A stretch of DNA of 5,015 bases, from contig JAGHYP010000213.1 of the NCBI GenBank assembly GCA_017743585.1, forward strand, positions 1-5,015, given 5' to 3'. Source of the stretch: Chloroflexota bacterium (GTDB taxonomy: Bacteria > Chloroflexota > Anaerolineae > Aggregatilineales > UBA2796). How positions within the stretch are numbered: position 1 is the stretch's first letter; the number at the start of each line of letters is the position of its first letter. The notes beneath the pieces are model-generated. The model did no database searches, was not told the DNA's origin, and saw only the letters and a program-made list of their open reading frames with translations. Shown here piece after piece: positions 1 to 5,015 of the stretch. Position numbers and translations under genes: made by a program.

Positions 1-269
1 CCTGACTCGATGTAGCCCTCGGTCGGGCCGAACAGCACTGCCAGCTCAGTGCCGGGCGGAGCAACGCCGTTCAAGACGCCGAAGACCGCGTCCGGCTGCG
101 ACCAAAAGTAGCCGTTGCTCAGCGTCCACGCTTGCAACGGCACATCGGGCGGCGCGTCGGTCGGCGTTGGCAGCGCGGAGAGCAGCAGGGGCAGTACATC
201 ACAGGCGCTCAGCAGCAGCGCAAGCACACCGAGCGCCGCGAGCGCCTTGCAGAAGCGTGATACAATCAT
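1..269 (-). CDS. Putative lipoprotein, N-terminal part (3' end beyond the window)
   Basis: Reading the minus strand from the ATG at 269-267 gives 89 uninterrupted codons to the left edge, with no stop. The N-terminus is MIVSRFCKALAALGVLALLL followed by SAC: a short basic n-region (R5, K8), a hydrophobic core and a lipobox L20-S21-A22-C23. This is a classic signal peptidase II site, so the product should be lipid-anchored at C23. After it come DVLPLLLSALPTPTDAPPDV, a Pro/Thr-rich stalk, and the start of a Trp/Gly-containing domain (around QAWTLSNGYFWSQPDAVFG) that I do not recognise. An in-frame ATG at 296-294 would add nine residues (MPLRAIGFV). I prefer 269 because it gives a normal signal-peptide length and avoids overlap with the divergent gene; the GTG at 272 is another option. 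No Shine-Dalgarno is visible. The gene is divergent from the propeller gene at 290 with a 20-nt gap. Coding frame and lipobox are seen directly; function is unknown. Confidence 0.82.
   Translation of the reverse strand, partial: MIVSRFCKALAALGVLALLLSACDVLPLLLSALPTPTDAPPDVPLQAWTLSNGYFWSQPDAVFGVLNGVAPPGTELAVLFGPTEGYIES
258..266 (+). promoter_or_regulatory. Candidate extended -10 promoter for the propeller gene
   Basis: TGaTACAAT matches the extended -10 pattern (TG, one base, then five of six TATAAT bases) in otherwise GC-rich DNA. A transcript would start near 273, giving a leader of roughly 15-20 nt before the ATG at 290. No good -35 is found at 16-18 nt spacing, which extended -10 promoters can tolerate. 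The element lies within codons 2-4 of the divergent lipoprotein gene. Assignment is by consensus match only. Confidence 0.4.
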
Positions 270-289
270 CACAAAACCGATTGCGCGCA

Positions 290-1333
290 ATGGCATGCTT
301 TCGTCGCCTGATTATAGCGCTCGGCCTGTGTGCAGGCGTGTTGAGCGGTCAGCTGGCGCGCGCCGCGCCCGACTCATCGCATTACGACGTCTTCCTGCGC
401 GGGCAGACCGTCATTTTCGCTGATGTGCGCACGGGGCTCAGCACGCATGTGACCACGAACGGCGATCAGCACGCCCTGATTGGCGGCGGTGTGTTGTTCC
501 GCGCCGCAGATACGCGCACGGCGCTTGTAGCGCTGCCAAACGGCGACGTCGCGCTGCATCCTTACATTCCACGCCAAGATGAGCAGATTGTCACGCACTG
601 GGTCGCCTCTGCCAATGGCAAATGGCTGGCTTGGGCGTTCACGAAGCGCACAGAGCGCGGCACAGTCAGCGATTTGTTCGTGGTGGAAGGCTTGCTCGGC
701 GAGAATCGCATGGTGCTGCACACGACGTCCACGCGTGGACTGGGCATTTTGCCGCTCTCGGTCAGCGATGACGGCGCATATGTCTTCTACACGCGCCGCA
801 CTGATCTATTCGAAGCGCTGCCTTCCGTCCTCGATCTGCCCGTGGAGAACGTCTTGCGCCTACAAACTGCCAGCGGCGACGCTGTGCCATTGCCCGACTC
901 GCCGAATTGCCCTTGTGCAATGGCATTCTCATCCGATGCGCGCCGCGCGCTGCGCCTCGCTAGCACGCCCGAGGGCATCGCAGTCAGCCTGATCGAGGTC
1001 AGCGCGGGCGTCGAGCAAAGCGTCGGCACTTTGAGCGGCTATGAGCGCGCGCACTATGCCGTCTTCTCAGCCGACGGCAAAAAGGCGCTCTTCAGGCTCA
1101 GCCGCAGCAGCGGGCGGACGCGCTCGGCGATTGCGCTCGCCGATTTCACGGCGCGCGAAGCGCGTCTGGTGACCGAGCGACTGCCTGAGCCGTTGCGTCC
1201 GCTCGCCTTGACCCCGCGCGCCGACACTGCCTTGCTCATCAGCTTGAACGCCTCAGGCACGTTCAAGCTGGCGCTTGCCGATGGGGCGCTCGTGCGCGTC
1301 TCGAACGATAGCTATCTCGGCAGATTGCCTTGA
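290..1333 (+). CDS. Secreted beta-propeller-like protein (WD40/TolB-type repeats)
   Basis: The product has 347 residues, with start ATG at 290 and stop TGA at 1331-1333. Residues 1-25 form a Sec signal peptide: MACFRR basic end, hydrophobic IIALGLCAGVL core, and an A-R-A cleavage site before A26-P27. The frame stays open upstream to a TTG at 167, but the extra residues are Arg/Ala-rich, lie antisense to the lipoprotein gene and would bury the signal peptide, so 290 is chosen. The mature part repeats a motif of hydrophobic, Ser, Asp/Asn-Gly, then a beta strand: VASANGKWLAWAFTK (105-119), SVSDDGAYVFYTRR (157-170), AFSSDARRALRLAS (212-225), VFSADGKKALFRLS (258-271) and a weaker ALTPRADTALLISL (306-319). 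This is typical of PD40/TolB-like propeller blades, and the length would fit five to seven blades. The only mature cysteines form a C207-P-C209 pair. No catalytic motif is visible. It converges on the giant gene with a 50-nt gap. The fold is inferred; the specific role and ligand are unknown. Confidence 0.85.
   Translation: MACFRRLIIALGLCAGVLSGQLARAAPDSSHYDVFLRGQTVIFADVRTGLSTHVTTNGDQHALIGGGVLFRAADTRTALVALPNGDVALHPYIPRQDEQIVTHWVASANGKWLAWAFTKRTERGTVSDLFVVEGLLGENRMVLHTTSTRGLGILPLSVSDDGAYVFYTRRTDLFEALPSVLDLPVENVLRLQTASGDAVPLPDSPNCPCAMAFSSDARRALRLASTPEGIAVSLIEVSAGVEQSVGTLSGYERAHYAVFSADGKKALFRLSRSSGRTRSAIALADFTAREARLVTERLPEPLRPLALTPRADTALLISLNASGTFKLALADGALVRVSNDSYLGRLP
311..316 (-). promoter_or_regulatory. 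Candidate -10 element for the lipoprotein gene
   Basis: The plus-strand ATTATA reads TATAAT on the minus strand, a perfect -10 hexamer and a local AT island in GC-rich DNA. Transcription would begin near 304, giving a leader of about 35 nt to the ATG at 269 or about 8 nt to the alternative ATG at 296. No convincing TTGACA-like -35 lies 16-18 nt upstream and there is no TG extension. The hexamer lies inside the signal-peptide codons (Leu-Ile-Ile-Ala region) of the plus-strand gene, so an AT-rich coding coincidence is possible. Confidence 0.35.
1240..1270. repeat. 11-bp perfect inverted repeat (hairpin) inside the propeller gene
   Basis: CAGCTTGAACG at 1240-1250 and CGTTCAAGCTG at 1260-1270 are exact reverse complements separated by a 9-nt loop (CCTCAGGCA). 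The structure encodes part of ISLNASGTFKLA near the C-terminus and lies about 60 nt before the stop codon. No T-run follows on either strand, so it is not a standard intrinsic terminator. It may be an RNA hairpin affecting pausing or mRNA 3' stability, or a chance result of the codons used. Confidence 0.6.
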
Positions 1334-1344
1334 GTTTTGCCGAC

Positions 1345-1380
1345 CGCGCTCTTTAGCCGCCGCTTGCCTTCCTGAGCGCG
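1345..1380. terminator. Possible weak bidirectional terminator in the convergent gap
   Basis: CGCGCTC at 1345-1351 and GAGCGCG at 1374-1380 are perfect 7-bp inverted arms around a 22-nt loop. They lie between two convergent stop codons (TGA ending at 1333, and TAA at 1386-1384 on the minus strand), where a shared terminator would be expected. The loop is long and no poly-T tract follows on either strand, so a canonical intrinsic terminator is not supported. The GCGC motif is frequent in this DNA and chance is a real alternative. Confidence 0.25.
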
Positions 1381-1383
1381 CCG

Positions 1384-4300
1384 TTAAGGCTGCTCGATAG
1401 GCAGCTTGCTCACATCGCCATAGGTGAACTCGATTTGTCTGATCGAGACCCAACCGTAGCGCCGCGTCTCGCGGTCGCGGACGCGCACCCACTGGGCGTC
1501 AGCCGTGCGCGCGAACGCCTCGAAGTTCACGCCGAAGAATTCTGTGAAATAAGTCGCCTCGTTGCTCGGCGCGTTGCGCACATAGCAGCGCCGTACCGTC
1601 CTGAAGACCGTCAAGCCGTGAACTGAGCCACTTGCGTACAAGCTGAAGGCGCCGCTCGTGCCGTCTAGCGCGCGGACGACCACGCGGTAATCTTCGGCGC
1701 TGCTCAGTTGCGGGATGGCGATGCGCAGCTCCTCGCCCTGCGCGCTGGCGACGGCGAGCGCCTCGCGCAGCCCTTCGCGCGTGTAAATCTCCAGCGCCGC
1801 CTTGAGCTTGGAGTCGGGCGTCGGGCGCATCACGAAGAGCGCCGTGCGTCCGCGCGGCGTGAAGCGCCACTCAGAGATGCCGCCATCGCGGAAGCCGTCA
1901 ATCGCGGCGCGCTGCACTTCCTCAAAAGGCAGGAAGTTGATCGGCGCGCGAGTCGGCGTGGCGTCAGGCGCCCTCAAGATCACGCTCAGCCAGAAGGTGC
2001 GCGCCATCGTGCCCATGCCGCGACCGCGCACGACGACCAAGTAGTCGCCATCTTGGGCTAACGGCACAGCCAAGAGCGGCTGCGTGCGGTTGTTCTCAGC
2101 GCTGCTGCTCGCCTCTGCGATGAAGTTGCGCGCTGCGTCGTAGAGCGCGACCGTGGCGAAGACGGCGTCAGGCGGGCGCGGCGTCGGTCTGCCGATAGGC
2201 GGCGGCGCGCCGGGCGTGCTCACCTCGCCTGCCACAGGCAGGTAGAGCGAGATGAGCGCCGTCTGCCCTGCCCTGCCGCTGAAACGGTAGTAGCGCTCTT
2301 CAGCGGCGGCGATTTGCCCCTGCACGTGGCCATCTGCTCCGATCGGTTGTGCGGCCTCGGCGCGATCCGCGCCGAGCGTCGCCTCGATAGTCGGCGTAGG
2401 CAACGCATTTTTATCGAACAGAAAGAAGCTGAGCAGATACTCGCCGCCGGCGGCGTCTTCAGTCGCGATCAGGCTGATCGCATACTGTCCGTCTTGCGGC
2501 AGCGGCGCTTCCAGCGCGATGTAGCCGTCCTTGCGCACTTGGCGCGCCTCGTGGACAGGCGTGCCGTCGGGCGCGATCAGCTGAAGCGCCGGCGCATCGC
2601 TGCGTTGCGTCTCGACCGTGACGCGCATCTGCTGTGTAGCGCGCCCCAAAAAGCGGTAGATTGCCGAATCAGGCGCGTTCAGCCTGCCGCGCATGATCTG
2701 CCCGCTGGTGATGTAAATTGTCAGCGGCGTTGGAGTCGGCGCGGGAATCTTGCCGCTCAAGCGCACGGTGTAGGCGATCTCCTGGTCGGAGTCGTTGCGA
2801 ATGGTGAGCGTGTAGAGACCCGATTGGCTCAACGTGCGCCGCCATGCCGAGGAGGTAGCGCTGGCTGAAGTGTAGCCGAGCGTCTCCGTCCTGCCGCTCG
2901 GATCGCTCACGCTGACTGAGACGCTCGCGCCGACGCCGGGGCGCCAGAAGATCAGCAGGTCAACATCGTCGGCGAAGCGCCCTTCGAATTTGAAGCTGAC
3001 TCGGCTGCCCGCCGCCAAGAAGCTGCTCGTCTCAGGATCGTTATAGCGCAGCAGCTCTGGCACGAGCGGGATGTTGCGCACAAACGACGCGAATAGCGTG
3101 TATTGCAAACGTTCGCCGTTGACGAAAATCTTGTAAGCGCCGTCTTGTGGCAGTTGATAAGTGTTCCGCTGGCCGCGCTCGCGTCCGATGACTGTTGTGC
3201 CGCTCGGAAGCACCGTGCTGCCATCAGGTGCGATAAGCGCGCCGAGGGCCGCCACTCCGCTGCCGAACAGACGGCTGACCGTCAGGTTGACCACGTCGCC
3301 TGCCTTGCCGTCAAAGTGCCACTCATGCGCCTGTGCGCTATCCATCTCGCCTACCACGCTGCCGCCATAGCGGAAGCGGCGCTGAGTCTGCCATGGTCGC
3401 TCAGGCGGCGTATTGGAGAGGCTGTAGCTGAGCAAGAACGCGCCGCTGCTCACGCCAAGTTCGCCGCCGGGGCGCGTCACAACGACTGTGTACACACCCG
3501 ATTCCTGCAGCTGCAAGCCGTCAATCACAGCGGCGCGGCTCTGCTCAGGCTCGAGGCTGTTGTGGAAGGCGATCAGGCGCCCGTTCGGCGCGAGCAAGAT
3601 AAGCAGCGGATCGAGACGGCTGGCGAGAGAGGGGCGCGCCTCAAGGCGCAGATACTGCCCTGCGAGCGCCGAGAAGGTGTAGGTGAACTGCGCACGATTG
3701 TCACCTACGCTGGCAGAGCGCTCTTCGCCTGCTGCAAGCGGCAAGAGCGCGTTATCCAAGCGGAAATTGAGGCGGAAATCGCCACTGTTGGGACGGTAAG
3801 GCACAGGCGAGAGTGTCAAAGTGAAGGTGCCTGTGGTCGGCAACACTGTGTTGATCGTCTCAACGTCATCGCCTGTTGTGCCTCGATTGCTCTCATATAG
3901 CACGTTGCCGCTCTGATCGTCCACCAAGCGCAGGAACGGGTCGAGCGAGCCGGACTTGCGGCGCACAGTTACGCTGATCGCCTCGCCACGCCGTCCCAGA
4001 AAGACGAACTGGCGTGTTTGGCGGTCAGCTAGCGTGCCGACGATCGTTTCATCATGGGCGAGCAGCGGCGCGCCCTGCGGCAACAAGACCGAGGGGGGAT
4101 AAGTGCTGAGCGGCGGCACGAGCGGCGGCTCTCGGTTCAGGCGTAAGATGAAATCGCCGCCTGTGCGCCGCGAGTAGCGCGTGACGCGAATGGTGTACGT
4201 GCCGTTCACGGGCAAGGTGAAGGCTTCGATAGCGGCATCCGTAGTGCCTTTTGAGTCGTCGCTCTGCGCGATGACTGCGTCGCTCGGATCGCGCAGCTCG

Positions 4301-5015
4301 AGGACTGGGTCGCCAATGCCGCCGATGCGCGCTGTGATCGTGACGCGGTCGCCTGCTGCGCCCTCGAAGCTGAAGCGCTGCTCAGGCGCGTTGTCGTTCA
4401 CAAAGCTGCGGACGCTCTCGCCATAGCGCAGGAAGTTGCGCGGCACGGGCGTGGCGATTGCATCGCTGGGCAATCGCTCTAGGCGCACAGCGTATTGACC
4501 GCGCTCGCCGCTTGCCACCCCGATCTCGACAATGTACTGCCCGCTCTCAGGCAGGAGCAAGCGCGGCAGATCGCCTTGCGGCGCAGTCACGCCCTCGGCA
4601 GGCAGTCCCGGCCCGCGCACAACAGCGCGCAAGGTTAGGGCGCTCTCGCCGAGCGGCAAGGCGCGCAGCGCGATCAACTCTTGCGCCCTACCTATGAGCA
4701 GCCACTGATCAACTGCCTCAGGCGCGGGCAGATAGCCGCCGAACTCGCCGCCGAACTGCAGGACGCGCATCGGAGTCAGGCTGGGCGTCAGCGTGGGCAT
4801 CGGGGTCGGCGTCAGGGTGTAGGTCGGCGTAAGCGTCGGGGTTGGCGTCTCGGTCGGTCGCAAGCCGCGCTCCAAGAGGGTGACGTTCAAGATGTAGCTG
4901 CCGCTCGTCGTGCCGTGCTCTAAGTTGCGTCGCGAGACAAACACGATGTAATCATCGTCTCGCGGCAGCGGCAGCGTGTTCAGCAGGCCGCCGCTATCGT
5001 TCCAATCCACAAAAT
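1384..5015 (-). CDS. Giant secreted PPC-repeat protein with C-terminal SH3b domain (5' end beyond the window)
   Basis: The frame is open from the right edge to TAA at 1386-1384. Residues are numbered from the Val codon (GTG) at 5010; this is unlikely to be the start, because it falls inside a beta-sandwich unit and an upstream TTT codon continues the frame. Visible architecture: the end of one PPC-like unit (1-46); a Thr-Pro-rich linker (52-80); nine more PPC-like units at about 81-179, 194-292, 310-418, 419-531, 545-642, 652-752, 763-865, 885-1012 and 1023-1127; then an SH3b domain (1130-1200). Each unit carries the PPC hallmark L-P-x-x-G-x-Y followed by a beta strand, for example TLPVNGTYTIRVTR (265) and PLPQDGQYAISLIA (836), often preceded by DPxLxLxxPxG (LDPFLRLVDDQSG, LDPLLILLAPNG). 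Short Pro/Thr linkers lie near 756-762, 870-874 and 1014-1022. There is one cysteine (C1142), 11 Lys and about 108 Arg. PPC domains usually accompany secreted proteases or mediate surface binding, but no protease motif is visible here. An enzyme or anchor could lie in the missing N-terminal part. Export is inferred from domain type, since the signal peptide is outside the window. Confidence 0.88.
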   Translation of the reverse strand, partial: FVDWNDSGGLLNTLPLPRDDDYIVFVSRRNLEHGTTSGSYILNVTLLERGLRPTETPTPTLTPTYTLTPTPMPTLTPSLTPMRVLQFGGEFGGYLPAPEAVDQWLLIGRAQELIALRALPLGESALTLRAVVRGPGLPAEGVTAPQGDLPRLLLPESGQYIVEIGVASGERGQYAVRLERLPSDAIATPVPRNFLRYGESVRSFVNDNAPEQRFSFEGAAGDRVTITARIGGIGDPVLELRDPSDAVIAQSDDSKGTTDAAIEAFTLPVNGTYTIRVTRYSRRTGGDFILRLNREPPLVPPLSTYPPSVLLPQGAPLLAHDETIVGTLADRQTRQFVFLGRRGEAISVTVRRKSGSLDPFLRLVDDQSGNVLYESNRGTTGDDVETINTVLPTTGTFTLTLSPVPYRPNSGDFRLNFRLDNALLPLAAGEERSASVGDNRAQFTYTFSALAGQYLRLEARPSLASRLDPLLILLAPNGRLIAFHNSLEPEQSRAAVIDGLQLQESGVYTVVVTRPGGELGVSSGAFLLSYSLSNTPPERPWQTQRRFRYGGSVVGEMDSAQAHEWHFDGKAGDVVNLTVSRLFGSGVAALGALIAPDGSTVLPSGTTVIGRERGQRNTYQLPQDGAYKIFVNGERLQYTLFASFVRNIPLVPELLRYNDPETSSFLAAGSRVSFKFEGRFADDVDLLIFWRPGVGASVSVSVSDPSGRTETLGYTSASATSSAWRRTLSQSGLYTLTIRNDSDQEIAYTVRLSGKIPAPTPTPLTIYITSGQIMRGRLNAPDSAIYRFLGRATQQMRVTVETQRSDAPALQLIAPDGTPVHEARQVRKDGYIALEAPLPQDGQYAISLIATEDAAGGEYLLSFFLFDKNALPTPTIEATLGADRAEAAQPIGADGHVQGQIAAAEERYYRFSGRAGQTALISLYLPVAGEVSTPGAPPPIGRPTPRPPDAVFATVALYDAARNFIAEASSSAENNRTQPLLAVPLAQDGDYLVVVRGRGMGTMARTFWLSVILRAPDATPTRAPINFLPFEEVQRAAIDGFRDGGISEWRFTPRGRTALFVMRPTPDSKLKAALEIYTREGLREALAVASAQGEELRIAIPQLSSAEDYRVVVRALDGTSGAFSLYASGSVHGLTVFRTVRRCYVRNAPSNEATYFTEFFGVNFEAFARTADAQWVRVRDRETRRYGWVSIRQIEFTYGDVSKLPIEQP
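1411..1623 (-). other. SH3b (bacterial SH3-like) domain at the C-terminus of the giant protein
   Basis: Residues 1130-1200 fit the bacterial SH3 pattern. CYVRNAPSNEA corresponds to the usual LNVRSGPS strand and loop, and AQWVRVRDRETRRYGWVSI corresponds to W-x-x-V followed by G-W-V and the last strand. Such domains commonly bind cell wall or other ligands at the end of secreted modular proteins. Only eight residues follow, so there is no sortase signal or membrane anchor at this end. The family match is by eye. Confidence 0.7.
2465..2481. repeat. Short 17-bp palindrome inside the giant gene
   Basis: GCGATCAG (2465-2472), one G, then CTGATCGC (2474-2481) form perfect 8-bp arms with a single central base. 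It encodes part of AISLIATE in a conserved strand. It is too tightly spaced for an RNA hairpin and has no promoter context, so a role as an operator is doubtful; a codon coincidence is most likely. Confidence 0.35.
4771..4857 (-). repeat. Thr-Pro-rich low-complexity linker coding repeat
   Basis: Residues 52-80 of the giant protein begin PTETPTPTLTPTYTLTPTP and continue MPTLTPSLTP, alternating Thr-Pro with a few Leu, Met, Tyr and Ser. The DNA is a degenerate tandem repeat of ACGCC-type codons. Such stretches are usually extended, flexible and possibly O-glycosylated spacers between domains of exported proteins, and are common in Chloroflexota surface proteins. Here it separates the first visible PPC-like unit, and whatever precedes it, from the nine-unit array. 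The repetitive DNA may be prone to slippage and length variation. Confidence 0.8.

Larger units (their letters stand above)
1630..5015 (-). repeat. Array of about ten diverged PPC-like beta-sandwich units
   Basis: The same signature recurs ten times, at residues 13, 152, 265, 389, 500, 619, 726, 836, 983 and 1101: LPRDDDYIVFV, LLPESGQYIVEIG, TLPVNGTYTIRV, VLPTTGTFTLTL, QLQESGVYTVVV, QLPQDGAYKIFV, TLSQSGLYTLTI, PLPQDGQYAISL, PLAQDGDYLVVV and QLSSAEDYRVVV. After the first interval, which contains the linker, spacing is about 107-147 residues. The units are far apart in sequence and show no DNA-level identity, so duplication is old. Unit boundaries are approximate; units at 81-179, 652-752 and 1023-1127 are the least typical. 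The unit at 885-1012 carries a Pro-rich loop (about 930-948, positions 2167-2223). Confidence 0.75.

Noticed and set aside
247..266. TTGCAG at 247-252 as the -35 for TACAAT at 261-266
   Set aside because: The spacer is only 8 nt, far short of the usual 16-18.
167..289. Upstream extension of the propeller frame from a TTG at 167
   Set aside because: It would add 41 Arg/Ala-rich residues ahead of a clear signal peptide and lie fully antisense to the lipoprotein codons.
294..296. ATG at 296 (minus) as the lipoprotein start
   Set aside because: Possible, but it would lengthen the n-region and overlap the divergent coding sequence; the ATG at 269 gives a standard lipoprotein signal peptide. Not fully excluded.
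290..340. C14 of the propeller protein as a lipobox cysteine
   Set aside because: The preceding residues L-G-L do not fit the lipobox, and a better signal peptidase I site (A-R-A before A26) follows.
2314..2868. Plus-strand open frame of 184 codons
   Set aside because: Antisense shadow of the PPC-repeat gene with biased composition and no recognisable motif.
3103..3900. Long plus-strand open frame of 265 codons
   Set aside because: It lies opposite the PPC-repeat gene, its product is Arg/Ala/Cys-rich without domain-like patterning, and long antisense frames are expected in high-GC coding DNA.
4771..4857. CRISPR-like or satellite repeat
   Set aside because: The repetition is codon-based Thr-Pro low complexity in frame with the gene, with no spacer and repeat structure.
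5008..5010. GTG as the start of the giant gene
   Set aside because: It falls inside a PPC-like unit, the frame continues to the window edge, and no signal peptide follows it.

Overview
The window is GC-rich and gene-dense. It holds parts of three protein genes, all apparently exported to the cell surface or beyond. Thr-Pro runs of the TPTPTLTP type, strings of PPC-like beta-sandwich units, a C-terminal SH3b domain and a lipoprotein with a Pro/Thr-rich stalk together suggest a Chloroflexota-type bacterium (Anaerolineae-like). This placement rests on protein style only, because no rRNA or marker gene is present. In the long minus-strand product arginine (about 108) greatly outnumbers lysine (11), as expected at high GC.

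Layout. (1) Positions 1-269, minus strand: the first 89 codons of a lipoprotein gene that runs off the left edge, with a clear lipobox. (2) Positions 270-289: a very short divergent gap. Each gene's best -10 element lies inside the start of the opposite gene: TGaTACAAT at 258-266 for the plus gene and TATAAT at 311-316 for the minus gene. (3) Positions 290-1333, plus strand: a complete 347-residue protein with a Sec signal peptide and recurring WD40/TolB-like (PD40-like) blade motifs, probably a secreted beta-propeller. An 11-bp perfect hairpin lies near its 3' end. (4) Positions 1334-1383: a convergent 50-bp gap with a 7-bp inverted repeat that may be a weak shared terminator. (5) Positions 1384-5015, minus strand: the last 1,209 codons of a giant repeat protein whose start is outside the window. 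It has about ten PPC-like beta-sandwich units, a Thr-Pro-rich linker after the first visible unit, and a terminal SH3b domain.

How they may work together. All three products look built for the extracytoplasmic space. PPC and SH3b domains are generally associated with secreted enzymes, adhesion and wall or polymer binding. Beta-propellers of this type commonly act as binding scaffolds. No enzyme domain is visible, so a structural, adhesive or sensing role is inferred, not shown. I found no mobile element, RNA gene, CRISPR array or defence-system signature. The most distinctive features are the repeat architecture of the giant protein and the nested divergent promoter arrangement near position 280.
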